From the NCBI GenBank assembly GCA_013399855.1, contig VXAY01002249.1, forward strand, positions 15,296-79,295: a stretch of 64,000 nucleotides of DNA. The letters run 5' to 3'. This DNA comes from Oxyruncus cristatus (lineage: Eukaryota; Chordata; Aves; Passeriformes; Cotingidae). The position numbers and the translations under genes are program-made. The notes below the pieces were generated by a model. The model worked only from the letters and a program-made list of their open reading frames with translations. It did not search any database and was not told the origin of the DNA. Shown here one piece after another: positions 38,401-50,075 of this stretch. The first letter of the stretch is position 1. Every line of letters starts with the position of its first letter.

Positions 38401-39500
38401 TAGGAGAAGATTTAGTGTTTTCATCGGTTTACTCACAACTTTAAAGCAATTTATTGTTTAAATGGCTACAGCAAACATCTCTTCTCCCTTGGCTGATATA
38501 ATTTCCTTAAATTGCTGGCTGTTTGTCTCTTCAATTTTTTTCTTTCAAGTTTATATTTCAAATCTGCATAGAAGACTCCCCATATTTTCTCTTCAGCTTG
38601 CAAATTTGCTGTGTCTTGATTCCTGGGAGCTCCAGGAAAAAAAAAACAAAACCAAAAACATTTCCCATTTAAATTGATGAGAAAAGTCAGGGTGCAAGAT
38701 TGATTTCTGCTGCCCCGTTTTTCTTATTTATTCCCAACATTCTGCCCATTTGCCACGTGCTTCTTCACATTTCAGAAGCAGCCAGTCTTCTGTGAGAACA
38801 AATTGTGCTATTTATTTCTGTTCTCAGAGGAAACTAATGGTGTAGTGGGTGAAATGTCCAGGACAATAAGGAGAACTAGTCCTGTGTATCCCCAGCCAAA
38901 GAAATACATCTCAAGTAAATTGCTCTCAGCTGAAATCATGGCATGTCATGGAAGTAGAACCTGATTTGTATTCTGTTCTTTGTGTTTCTGAAGCATCAGA
39001 ACCTGCCCGTGGGGAGGAGAAAGACAGGCTGGGCAAAACTATGCAAATGGTTTGGGTTTTTAGGAGGGGGGAGAAAAATGGCAAATGGATTTTGATGACA
39101 TTTTTTCAAATGCGATGTTTACCCTTCATCTTTAAGAGGATATATCTTTGTTAGGAACCGGGAGGGAAACAGCAAATTTAAAAGGAGAAAAGAGAAAAAA
39201 ATAGAGTTGTTTGAAATTGCAAGTGTAGCTGGGCTGTCAGAGCTTCACTCCCTGGTTTGGTCCCACGCCCCAGTCCCCACACTGCTCTGTAAATATTCCT
39301 GATTTTGCTCAGCAGGGCTTGGTTTGGTTCAAAGTAAATAAAAATCCAGGGTTTTTTTTCCCCTCTCTGTCTGACTCTGCATAACCCTCCAAAGCTGTCC
39401 TGACACTCAGTGAGGACACTCGGGGCTGTTTGACACATGTTTTGTTCTACCCAGCCCAGCAGCTGCCCTGTGTCCTCATTTCAGGGTAAGCTGAAAAATC
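32466..39500. other. no gene seen; contains the inverted repeat
   Basis: Right after the CR1 at 32166 there is 300 bp of moderately GC-rich sequence not explained by CR1. 33060-33640 and 34360-34620 are also GC-richer. 34930-36080 is AT-rich and holds the 21-bp inverted repeat. 36900-36945 has two CRE-like sites (TGACGTGA, GTCGTCATCA). No protein gene is recognised. Confidence 0.5.
35423..35482. repeat. perfect 21-bp inverted repeat with 18-nt loop
   Basis: The left arm 35423-35443 (begins TTGAAAACAGC, ends TATTTTGAAA) is exactly complementary to the right arm 35462-35482 (begins TTTCAAAATAGC, ends TGTTTTCAA). The spacer 35444-35461 is TGACAGTGTTGGCTGAGC. The stem would be 21 bp with no mismatch. 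It could be a small palindromic element, a hairpin RNA precursor or a cruciform-forming site. No terminal repeats of a known DNA transposon were recognised around it. Confidence 0.9.
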
Positions 39501-39685
39501 GTGGCATCACAGAATGGTTTGGGTTGGAAGGGACCTTAAAGATCTTATTCCAGTCCCACCATGGGCAGGGACACCTTCCACTAGACCAGGTTGCTCCGAG
39601 CCTCTACCAGCTTGGCCTTGGACACTTTCCAGGGATGGAGCATCTCCAGCCTGTCTGGGCAGCACAGAACCCTTCTCTCAGAAGC
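39501..39685 (-). mobile_element. CR1 LINE 3'-end fragment
   Basis: ATCACAGAATGGTTTGGG, then TTGGAAGGGACCTTAAAGAT, GGCAGGGACACCTTCCACTA and AGACCAGGTTGCTCCGAG mark the complement of a CR1 3' end. A second CR1 of another subfamily lies about 190 bp to the right in the same orientation. Confidence 0.93.
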
Positions 39686-39872
39686 ACAGGGGATACCTGG
39701 GCCCCAGAAATGGCCTGGGAGGTAGGACAGGTGGCTTCAGAGGGGACCATCCCTGAGCCCTGCTGGTCACTGAGCTCTGCCTGGAGCAGAAACCATGGGA
39801 TGCATGGAATGTAAGCACTCGCATCCATGTCACCAAAGTTATTTCATTGCTCTTCTTTCCAATGGGAACGAA

Positions 39873-40107
39873 TCCCAGAATCATTAAGTTTGGAAAAGAC
39901 CTCCAAGATGGTGAAGTCTGACCTTCCCCTGAATCCCACCATGCCCCCTAAACCTCTTGTGGTTTGAACCCTTCCAGGGGTGCGACTCCCCCACTGCCCT
40001 GGGCAGCCTGTGCCAAAGCTTTATTTTCAAAAGTCATTGAAGAAACCTTTCCTAATATCCAGCCTGAACCTCTCATGGCACAGCTCGAGGCCATTCCCCA
40101 CTAGGTC
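39873..40107 (-). mobile_element. CR1 LINE 3'-end fragment (second subfamily)
   Basis: CAGAATCATTAAGTTTGG followed by AAAAGACCTCCAAGATGG, CCCTGGGCAGCCTGTGCCAA and CCTTTCCTAATATCCAGCCT belongs to the CR1 type whose end reads 'ggttggaaaagacc' on the complement. It differs from the neighbouring copy at 39501. Confidence 0.88.
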
Positions 40108-42186
40108 ATAAATGAATGATGTGACCTCAATCCTAAAGGTGTGGGACTTATCTCAGCCCAGGGAATGCGGGTGCCAGGAGCTGGAACAAAGCAGGGGGCA
40201 CACGTGGAATCACAGATGTTCCAGGTCTTTAAAAAGTCTCATCAGGGACCTCCAGGCCTTTGAAACTCAGGCTTTTAGTGTACTTAACATGGTTAGTGAT
40301 GTCTCCCAAATGCTCTCTCCCTACATTTACTTTGCCTGAGCCATAATTTCCTTGGATGCTGGTGACAGTTGCTGGTGTGTTCTCACTGTGTCTGGCAGCA
40401 GGTGAATCCTGGTGAGACGTTTATCATTTCCTTTGCAAATGTACACATCTGCAAACTAACGTAAAATCACTCCTGCTCTCACTGGTACATAAAGATGCTG
40501 ATATTCAGGAGAGCAGTTTACTCCATGAACATAAGCATTATAAGAATCTCCTTTTTTTTTTTTTAATTGTAGGAATGAGCTGTAGCTATAAAGACATTTA
40601 TTTCTATTTGTTTCTCTTTTCCTTCAGCTTGCTTTGCGAGACGAATAAACCTGTGTGGGAAATATAATTCCACAGAGCAGATACCCCCTAAGCCTAATGT
40701 GGATTGCCTGGGTTTGAGGCCAGTCCAAGCAAAATTCATTTCCTAAATCCAAATAGACTCCTGGAAGAGCTGTGGTATCACTGTGTATCTCTGAGAGAAG
40801 TTTCAAAGTTGAGGGGCTGAGTTTTGCAGTAACAAAAAACCAACTGGCTTTCGTGGGTGGGTATTGAAAAGGGAAGAAATTCCTCGTAGTTGTGCAGAAG
40901 TGGGATTTACTGCCAGGGCAGAGGAGCAGGAGCTGCAGTAAATGGGTACCGTGCAATATGTGGTCCAGAGTTTCATTACCAGTCATGAAGGAAGTTACAG
41001 AAAACATAAAAATCAAATTCTAATATATTTTCGGAGTTTCCAGAGCTGCCTGAGCCGTAAGAGTTCATTCCATCAGATGCTACACTTTTCCCCCAGCATT
41101 TAAAAAAGAAAAGGTTCTGGAAAAGCAGCAAAACCGGAGTCTTTTAATTAAAGTTGTGAACAGCATAATTATTTCAGTTCTCACAACATTTGGGAGAGAG
41201 CTAAGTGTGATATTTATATATACACACATGTATAAGCACACATACATACCCTCTGGAAAAATCAAGTCTCTCCAGGTTTTTTTATTTTTGGGTTTCAATT
41301 TTGTCAGCTGTCCCACAGCAATTAAGAAAAATTAAGGTCTCTGTGAGATCCTCAAAGAAATGTGTCCCAGTGACTTGAGAAATTGAATCAGAATAACTTT
41401 AAGATGTGAAGATTGTGGCAGGGAATTTGGATTATGATCTGATGCAGGATTTGTGGTGCTGCTTGGAGAAGTTGGGAGCTCTCTGGAAGCTCATCCTTCC
41501 CAGAGGACTCTCCCCTTGGCCTGTTTCCCCTTTTCAGTATAAATACAATTGAAAAATTCAGGTTTATTTCCTTTTTTTTTTTTTTTTTCCCTTGAAGTTC
41601 TGCTTCTCCCAGAGAGCTTTAAGGGACTCTCCGTACAAATGCCTGCAGTGTGGTTTGAGGCTTTGACCTGCTGTAAAACCCCAGTTCCTGTTTAAGGTCT
41701 AAATCGCATATTGTCCTGGCTCTTAGAGACTGGAAGAGCGGTGTGTTGTATAAATTGTCTTCTTGACTGCACTGTGTGAACTTGGGTTTTACTTCATTTT
41801 ACGTTTTCAAAGTGATCGTAGCACCCTGGAATTTTTGTTGTTTCCTGGAGTTGGTGAAAGGTAGTTATCTAGTTCTTATGTTTCATAAGGTTGGTGGGTT
41901 TTTATTTTCCTAGGATGGAGTTCTTACTCCTTGATGCTCTTATCCTTCCTCTACCACTTAGAAGCTTTTTTAGGAACGCCTTTTTAGCTCTGCTTGGCTT
42001 CTGGCCCATAAAAAGAAGAGTTTGTTCCAAAAGGTTGTTCGTTCCTAATCTGGCACTGCAAACACAGGAGCATTCCTTGAGTGTGGTTTAGTTCTCAGGT
42101 TTTTTTCAGAGGATGTGTGTGCTAATGGATTATTCTTGAGGTTTGGAGAGATGGTTTGGGATTCTGTCCACTGTTAGGCTGAAATC

Positions 42187-42650
42187 ATTGGATGATTTGG
42201 GTTGGAAGGGACTTAAAGCCCATCCAGTCCCACCCCACTTCCAGGGATCCAGGGGCAGCCACAGCTTCTCTGGGCAACCTGTGCCAGGGCCTCCCCACCC
42301 TCACAGGGAAAAATGTCTTCCTAATATCTAAACTTACTTTCTGCCAGTTTGAAGCTTATTCCCTGTAAATAGTCTGTCTCCATCCTTCTTGTAGCTCCTT
42401 CAGGTATTTGGAGGCTACAGTCAGGTCACCTCAAAGCTTCTCCTCTCCAGGCTGAACAATCCCAATTCCCCCAGTCTTTCCTCCCAGCAGAGCTGCTCCA
42501 TCCCTCTGATCCTCTTGGTGCCTCCTCTGGACTCTCTCCAGCAGCTCCACGTCCTCCCTGTGCTGGTGATCCCAGAGCTGGAGGCAGCTCTGCAGGGGGG
42601 TCTCACCTGAGTGGGGCAGAATCACCTCCCTCGACCTGTTTCCCAAATAT
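42187..42650 (-). mobile_element. CR1 LINE fragment, ~460 bp
   Basis: It starts with GGATGATTTGGGTTGGAAGG, then has a deletion in the CATGGGCAGGG region, followed by GGGCAGCCACAGCTTCTCTG, TCTCCAGGCTGAACAATCCC and AGCTCCACGTCCTCCCTGTG. The last blocks belong to the region just upstream of the LINE 3' UTR. A 16-bp minisatellite follows 60 bp to the right. Confidence 0.92.
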
Positions 42651-42708
42651 TCTTGGGCTTGTGGCGTCTGCCTTAAAACCACAGAGAGATGGGATTTGTA
42701 CCTCCAAG

Positions 42709-42800
42709 GCAGATGTTTAGAAATGCAGACGTTTAGAAATGCAGACGTTTAGAAATGCAGACGTTTAGAAATGTAGATGTTTAGAAATGTAGATGTTTAG
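42709..42800 (+). repeat. 16-bp minisatellite, 5.75 copies
   Basis: The unit GCAGACGTTTAGAAAT (with variants GCAGATG and GTAGATG) is repeated without gaps from 42709 to 42800. The copies differ by only one or two bases, so expansion was recent. Confidence 0.95.
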
Positions 42801-45800
42801 ATGCAGCTGCATCCCCTGTGATCAGGCTGATGGCTTTGTTCGAGTCAGGCAGGCAGACTCCTTCCCAGCAAACGGGGAAGCTCTTCCCCTCAGCAAATAG
42901 GTCACAGAGTCTTAAAGGGAGGAAAGATACTGAAAGGGAAAAGAAAATAAAAGACATTCCAGCTCTCAAACTGTGTTATTTCCATCTCTGTGACCAAGAC
43001 AGGAGTGAGCAGAAGCTTCAAAAATGCGCATTCACTCTCAATCAACACTTCGGTGTTGTTCTATAAAGATGGTTGTATGAAGTCTGTGTAAATACATCTA
43101 TTAAAATGTATAATTAACATACATTTATGTAATATAATGTGTATAAGATACATATGTAATAATATATGGTCAGTGACTATATAAATAAATATATATATTT
43201 ATAAATATCATTTTAATTCACATACATAAGAAATGCACAACCAACAAGTACCACGTACAGTTGCACGACCACATCAGAAACAGTTATTTGACACCAACAC
43301 TGTAAAAACTGAGCACATTAAAATGAAACTTTGTCAAAAGTCTAATTTGGGGACTGGGGACGCACAAACACTCTGATAAGATATGACCATTTGACCATAT
43401 TTTACTTATCAAGGGGTGGGATGGAGTTTCTCTTAGTTTCTTATTCCAGTTGAATTGTGAAGTTGTGACATTGGATGATTAACTGATGCCTGCTTTTCTG
43501 AGCCAGAAGTGCCTCAGACAGCTCGTGGCTTGTTTTCTGTTAGTCTAAACTATTTTCATTAGCTTCCCTAACAAAACAAAAATCTTGAAAATGTCTTTAT
43601 GTTTTACTCTTTAAAAGAGAAGTACTTTGAAATGAAACACGGGAAGTAAAAAATAGAAACAGTTTTGCTTTGAAATGTTGAAACAAAAAAACCCCACCAC
43701 TTTGAAGTCTACTCAAACTTTTTTTTTTCCCCCTCAGATGAGAAACGATCTTGTGAATTAGATATAAATAGTTCTGTTGACCTGAATCTGCATTTTACCA
43801 CAATTTTTTTCTTACACCAACACTTTGTCCATTGTCAGTAGTGCTAAAAATCCCGTCCTGCACACGGGGAGTGGCACAGGAGTTTATAAGATCACGTTTA
43901 TTGCTATTACTGGAGCAGGTATTTTAATATCTGCTTGTCTAAATATAGCTGAACCACTAAACCTTTCTCTTCATTCCTAGTGAACGGGTTTCCTACTGTT
44001 TTTGTTTGCCTTATATTTGAAGTTATTTTGACTCAATAGGCAACTAAAATCCTCAAAATTTCGGAATTTCCGAAAAATATTTATCATTCCCAACATCGGT
44101 GTGGGAAGTAATTGCATTTCCTATTACTTTTTAATTAATACAAACAAACTGCTGGATTTCTGATAGAGTACTTGCAACAAAACAATTTTCCAGCATATTT
44201 TGTGCCCATTTTTTTTTCCTTTTGCTGGTGATTTCCTTTCTGAAAGGTCCAAGTTCTCAAATCAAGATGTGGAGCAATTCCTTTGTCTGTCCTTCCTTTT
44301 CATTCTCTCCCCTCCCTTTCCCTTCTGCCATTCCCACTGGGATGTCAGTGCCAGGCTCTGCAATATGTGCATGAGTTTTTCCAGCAAAAAAGAACCAAGA
44401 ATTTTAATGGATAATGAGGATGTGAGTGTGCCAGGGGAGTACAAGTCTACCAGAATGGTAAAAATTTCTTCCACTTCGGTGCTGCACTAAGTCAAAGAGG
44501 CTTCAAAATGATTTTAGGTAGATAGAAAATTAGGTTTGTGGACAAAAAAATTTCCATATAGTGAATGTGCTCATTTTAAATGGTGTCTCCAGGCAGTAAT
44601 TAGTGAAGAACCGATTGCTTTTTGATTTTTAATTTGTTTTCTTAAAAACAACAATTCTAAATATATAATAAACATTTGCAGAAGGAGTTGGTTTTGTGAC
44701 TATTCAGATGTACTTTTGGATCTGTATTGACAGATCCTCTGTAGCTTTGGAAAAATCCTGTACATCGAGCTCTAATTAAGGCTACATATGCCAGGATAAA
44801 AGAATCATTTGTATTTATGTATATGAAAGCAAATCTCTTCTTTCAAAGCAAGATGTTTGCTTGCTTTCTATTTTTTCTGGGGTTTTTGGTTTTGTTTGTT
44901 TATTTCCTTCTATTTTTGATACCCCTTTTGGTTTTATATAATGTATGTATCTGACAACATTCCCTGCCTGAGACTAATTTAGTGGGAAAGGCAGACATTT
45001 TTATTTTTAGAGACTTGATCTGAGTAAATGTTGAAAAATGTATGGTAAAGGCATAGTTTCCTTTTCTCTTGCAGCGTTTCTGTTCTTGTGCTATTTCATA
45101 AGGGGCTTTTTTTTTTGCCTTCCCTTGCTCGTTGTGAAGTCGACACACCTTGACACGTTGACAGCTTGCAGGGTTTTATTGTTGAGGGGGGCACCAAATG
45201 ACCAAAACCACACACGCAGAGGTACCTCCCATCACTCCCTGTTAACCTCACAGAGCGTCTTTTGAGTCTGTCACTGATTAGATTGCAAGACTTCGGTGTG
45301 CTGCAACTCTTCCCACTGTAGACAAAAGCACTGCAAAACCAGGGTCGTGCAAACAGCCCAAGCCCTGCACATCCACCCTGGAAGGCGGTGGTGATTCCAA
45401 GTGACAAAAGTCAGGGGGTGCCACTTGAAGCAGCTGCGGCTTCTCAGGTTTTGTAGCACGTCTGTTTTTTCACTCAGCCCCACTGCTGGCCCCTCAGCAC
45501 CTGTCCTAAGCTGGGCAAACACAAGGGGGAGCGACAGCCTCGCCCAAGTGACTCCAAAGAGCGGAATTTTAGACCAGTTTTAGAATTTTTAGACCAGTTT
45601 TTAGGCCAGTTAAAGCCAGGTCTTGCAAAGGGCTTCGGGGAGTCAGATTGTTTTGGGAATCCAACTGCGTTATCCAAATAGTGGAATTGTTTTAAAATAT
45701 TTCCGTTCAAACATTTCCCTTTTTTGTACTTTCAGGGTCCTCAGCAGAGCTCAGAAAAATCCCACTTTTTCTTCATATAGAAATGGAGAGGGAGAGAGGG

Positions 45801-46925
45801 GGAGCAGCTGATTAATGTGATACGTGATTTTATGTATGCAAATAATTTATTTGGAAGGGAATGGTAAGGATTGACAAAAGTTTTGGTGCTTTATCCATTA
45901 TGTTTGGTTGTTCTGGCAATCATAACCACTGTCTTAAATTATCCTCTTCTTTTTCACAGTTCTGAATAGAAAACTTAAATCCCTTTCAGCCCATGTTGGG
46001 CAATGTCAGTGTGAGCTACTCAACATCACATGTTTTAGTACAAAAGTATAGGAAAAGGGAATAAACGGGATTCTTTATTCCTTTCTCCTGTGAGTTTTCT
46101 AACGTGGTTTTATTCAGAATACTGTGCAAAGTTTAGAAAAATGCATCCAGATTAGATTCAGTCCATACCTAGAGCCACTGGAGAAGGGGTGGGATGACTC
46201 TGAGTGATGAGCACCAGCAACGAGGGCGAGGCTCCATGTTAAACTTAGCCAATAATTAGTTCTAGATTTTAAAATTCTCCTCATACAGGCCCGTGTACAC
46301 ATATATATGATCATCCAGTCACCTCTTACTCGCTTTTAGTTCTACACTTGTAGGTCACATGAAATAAATAATCTTTCCACGTATTTTAATGACCCATCAA
46401 ATCCCAGGATTCAGCCTTTCAGGCTGCTGCTGCAAAACCTGCTGCCTTAGGGTTTTAATTTCCTTGAAATGTCCTCTTTTTTTTTTCCCTTTTTTTTTTT
46501 TCTCCCACCAGCAAGAATATGCTAAAATGTTTATCAAACCTTGCTCTTTTCCCTTGAGAAACTCAAAGCATAATTACATTTCATAATTATCCAGCGTCGC
46601 CTGGAAGAGCCTCGTTCACCCTCCGGACCTGTTGTTCTGTTGCTGTTCTATCTCGTGCCGAGAAATTCTCCTCAGCTTTACTGATACAACATTAATCCCA
46701 TCAAAAGTGACTCAGATAATGTCATCAGCTGTGGCACAGTGTTCTCAGAGTGTCCTGCTTCTGCTGAGGTGCAGCGTCCTCTTAGGCAGAATTAAATTAT
46801 GCCGAGAGGATTTTCTTGGTGGGAATAGAAAGGGAGCGTTTAGGTACAAGATTGTTTAATTTCAGCTGATTGTTTGTATTCAGCTCGTTGTTCTGCATGT
46901 TATGAGAGGTCATCCCTCTCCAAAT
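42801..46925. other. no gene seen; AT-rich
   Basis: 43080-43215 is nearly pure A/T with TATATA stretches. Elsewhere there are poly-T runs and a short TTTTAGACCAG repeat. No coding pattern is seen. Confidence 0.55.
45563..45612 (+). repeat. short TTTTAGACCAG tandem repeat
   Basis: GAATTTTAGACCAGTTTTA, then GAATTTTTAGACCAGTTTTT, then AGGCCAGTT give two full units of about 20 bp and a partial third. Confidence 0.8.
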
Positions 46926-47075
46926 TGAATCCTGGGATGGTTTGGGTTGGAAGGGACCTTAAAGACTGAGTCCCGTCATGGGCAGGGACACCTTCCACTA
47001 GACTGGGTTGCTCGAAGCCCTGTGTTTGAGCACTGGAAATAATAAGGCATCTGCAGCTTTTTCTGGGAAACCCTT
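46926..47075 (-). mobile_element. CR1 LINE 3'-end fragment
   Basis: AATCCTGGGATGGTTTGG and TTGGAAGGGACCTTAAAGAC, then GGGCAGGGACACCTTCCACT and AGACTGGGTTGCTCGAAG mark the complement of a CR1 3' end. It decays toward the right after about 100 bp. Confidence 0.9.
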
Positions 47076-47261
47076 GTGCTTCACTTGACCTGCCATCTCA
47101 TCCTGAAACAGGATAAATGATTCTATTATTTATAGAAATGCTGTATGCTGTAATTCTGGCTAATTTCTTGCAGCTGGAGAACCTGGGGGTGCTTTGTTCA
47201 GTTTAAAGTTGTGTGAACGTCTAAAATGAGGTGGGGTGGACCCCAAAATGGGTCACTTGAA

Positions 47262-47310
47262 TAGAATCATAGAATAGAATCAGAGAATCATTAAGGCTGA
47301 AGGGGCTGAT
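47262..47310 (-). mobile_element. CR1 tail remnant (ATTCTATG repeats)
   Basis: AATAGAATCATAGAATAGAA, TCAGAGAATCATTAAGGCTG is a CR1 tail with several octamer copies and the first bases of the 3' end. After about 50 bp the match is lost, so this is a very short or mostly decayed insertion. Confidence 0.6.
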
Positions 47311-49750
47311 GTGGAGTCAGGACAGGGAGGAGTGACTGGAGCCTTCTCCTGTGGGTTGGAGCTTTGGAAGGGAGAGGAAGGCTCCTGTGGGATCTGCAAA
47401 CACTGTCCTGCTCTGGGAACATGTGGTGCCCTGTTCCTAAAGACCACCTCTCCCCATTCCCAAAATAGCATTTTAGCCTATATTTGGCTCTAACATTCCA
47501 AAGTTTGCTGCTGTCCTGCCACTGTGAGTAGCCCCCCCTCAGCTTCCCTGGGAGAACATCCCCCTGTGGAACCCACAGCGTGAGTAAAACCGCCATAATT
47601 TGGTCATCTGTTAGTTTTATTATACTCCTAAATTATACTGCACCAGCCTGTTATTTATGGAGTCCTGAGAGCACTAACTGCTGGATATATTGCCTCTGGT
47701 TGCTTCATTATCTATTTAAGATGCAAAGCAAGCCATTATGTTTGTTGTATTATCTTTGTCAAACTTTATGGCTTTCGTAGTTGGCAAGAGCTTTAGGGGT
47801 GTTACACCACGGCTTTGTGGGCAATAACTCTTCGGGGTTTGTTTCCAACCATCTCCTTTTTTTTTTCTTTTTTCTTTTTGGAAGTGTAATGGCAGCAACA
47901 GTTGTACTTACTAAATCACGAATTTGATCTAAAATATTACAGAAGGAATCTCTTCGTTTTTAGCAAAGCCTTTGTCTCCCCCCCCCCCCATAGTTGGCTT
48001 TTCTTTAAAAGCATTTCAAAAAGGAAATGCACGTTTCTGAGACGTGAGATCTGTTTAAACTTTGTTCTGGTTGTCTTTGCATTCAGCCAAGTCAAAAAAA
48101 GGAGAGAGGCCACGAGATCTAGAGGTGACACAGTTATCCCCAGAATTTGAGGTGAGTCTGGAGGTTGAGTTCCTTCCTATCCATGTTGTGGTGAGTCTTT
48201 GCAAGTGAAGTGAGTCTGTACCTGATGTGTTCACCTTCTCAAAGTCAACCATGATTTCTGCTATGAGAGCAGAATTTTGAATTTGCAGTGAAGGCAAACA
48301 GGTTCTTGGTGTATTATAGACCCTGCCCATCTCCTTTTTGACAGGCGGGTATTTATTCACTTCATTTATTCAAGGTCTACCTGAACTTCTGTGGGTGGCT
48401 TTTAAAAGCACTGTACTCCAAACTCAGCTTAGCTTTCATTGCTGTTAATTGCCTCCCATTGAAGTTCAAGTGGGTTCTGAAGTGTGTGGAGAAGGTAAAA
48501 GAATGTCTGAAGTGTTCTGGTATTAAAAAAAAAAATACATATAAAGATTGACAAGTTGCATTTGTACCTGGAGAGCCCTAACATTTCTTCATCAGTCATG
48601 TGGAATTCTCTCTATTGTGCTTTTCAGAAGTGGCACTCAGTTTTTGGCTGTTTTTTCATCATCTAAGACAATTCATAATTCTTTCCTTTCAGAACAGTTT
48701 GTTAGAGTGATGGAAAACAGTCAGAAGCTTCCCATATTGTGACTGTGAATAGGGGAAAAACTATTAATATTTGATGATAATCTTTCTGCACTAGACAAAA
48801 CACAGTTCTCTGCAAAGCGACATAAAATGCAGCACTGCTGAGGAAACGCCCCAAACTTGGTATTCCATTTTTAATAATTCATTAATCGAGTGATTATCAT
48901 TCCGAATAACACACGTGGCCAGCTTGAGTGCTCCGTACGTCATTTTTGGATGCAAAGTGTGACATCCCGTGGCCTTTTCCCTCAAAGTTTCTCACAATTC
49001 TCGTGGCAGAATCATCCAAACTACTACTCAGTGTGACCGTGGCCTTCAGAGATTACAGGCACAGAACAGAACGTGGCAGGTCCCCCACCCCGAACGAGGC
49101 AGATTTTATAGCACCTCTCCCCAAGCCGTAAGGGCTGGCTGGGGGCTTGAAACTCAGCACTAGAATTTCCAACAGTGCATTTTGGTTTCTGTTATTGTCC
49201 TTGCTGGAGAGAAGTTCACGGAGGATTGGTTTTATGGCAGAGAGAAACAAAAGTCTGGGGGGGAAATAAAAAAAACAAACCACCAGACCAGTGTTGTTGC
49301 ATGGGAAGGTACAATTTTACAAGGCCTCTTGACACAGTGTTATTGTTAAGTTACAGGAAAAAAAAGCAGTAGAGTGTCTAATGTGGATGCTATCATATCT
49401 ATGATTCTGTTAAAAGTAGCTAGTAGGAAGCTGCGTTTAATCTTAAATTTCTTTTAATCTGTGATCGTTTTAGCCAAAATTTTCTAGTGTAGTGTATAAA
49501 ACCTAAGGCTGTCTCGTGGGTGCATAGAGAGCTCATTAGAAAAGGATTAATGAAAATACCCAGTATTTTCAGATTTTGTGCCATTTACACAAGACAAAAA
49601 ATGTTGGCGTCTATAATAGTGGTGTTTATGTAAAGCTTTAGATATGATTTATATAGAGAGAGGTCTACAGAAAACATGTCTGTCAAATAATTGCTAATTT
49701 CACAATGCTGAGGAAAAGAAAAATCCCCATTTCTAGCGGAAAAGCAGTAG
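47311..49750. other. no gene recognised; one exon-like segment
   Basis: Single-copy sequence. 48087-48151 is bounded by a strong acceptor (TTGCATTCAG) and donor (GAG|GTGAGT) with one open frame, but no homology is recognised. A 12-C run is at 47978-47989. Confidence 0.5.
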
Positions 49751-49751
49751 G

Positions 49752-49814
49752 ATTTATTATCGATAAACCCAATCACAGAATCATTTATTATCGATAAACC
49801 CAATCCACAGAATC
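49752..49814 (+). repeat. 31-bp tandem duplication across a CR1 junction
   Basis: 49752-49782 and 49783-49814 both read ATTTATTATCGATAAACCCA followed by ATC(C)ACAGAATC. They differ by one inserted C. The right half of each copy is CR1 tail sequence (AATCACAGAATC), so the duplication includes flank plus tail. Confidence 0.92.
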
Positions 49815-49940
49815 ATGGAATAGTTTTGGTTGGAAAGGACTTTTAAAGCTCATCTCATTCCACCCCCTGCCACGGGCAGGGACACCTTCCACTAGCCCAG
49901 GTTGCTCAGAGCTCCATCCAACATGTCCTTGAACACTTAA
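49800..49940 (-). mobile_element. CR1 LINE 3'-end fragment
   Basis: CCACAGAATCATGGAATAG, TTTTGGTTGGAAAGGACTTT, CCACCCCCTGCCACGGGCAG and CTAGCCCAGGTTGCTCAGAG are the complement of a CR1 3' end. It is preceded by a 31-bp tandem duplication that carries the first bases of its tail. Confidence 0.93.
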
Positions 49941-50057
49941 AAAAAGAAGCCAAGTTTCTGGATTTTTCTCCAAACACAACTCCTGGAGGTGGTTTGGCTG
50001 AATTCCACTGTCCTCAATCCGGAGTCATTTGAGTCTCTGAGTGATGCTCCAACTTCT

Positions 50058-50075
50058 CCCCCCCCCCCCCCCCCC
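50058..50075 (+). repeat. 18-bp poly-C run
   Basis: Uninterrupted C between AACTTCT and AGCTT. A similar 12-C run is at 47978-47989. Confidence 0.95.

Noticed and set aside
39437..39814. 125-codon frame on + and similar frames at 8361-8657, 11681-12097, 21556-21808, 30173-30507, 32133-32378, 42143-42682 and 58018-58438
   Set aside because: All overlap CR1 3' ends, whose sequence happens to lack stops in some frames.
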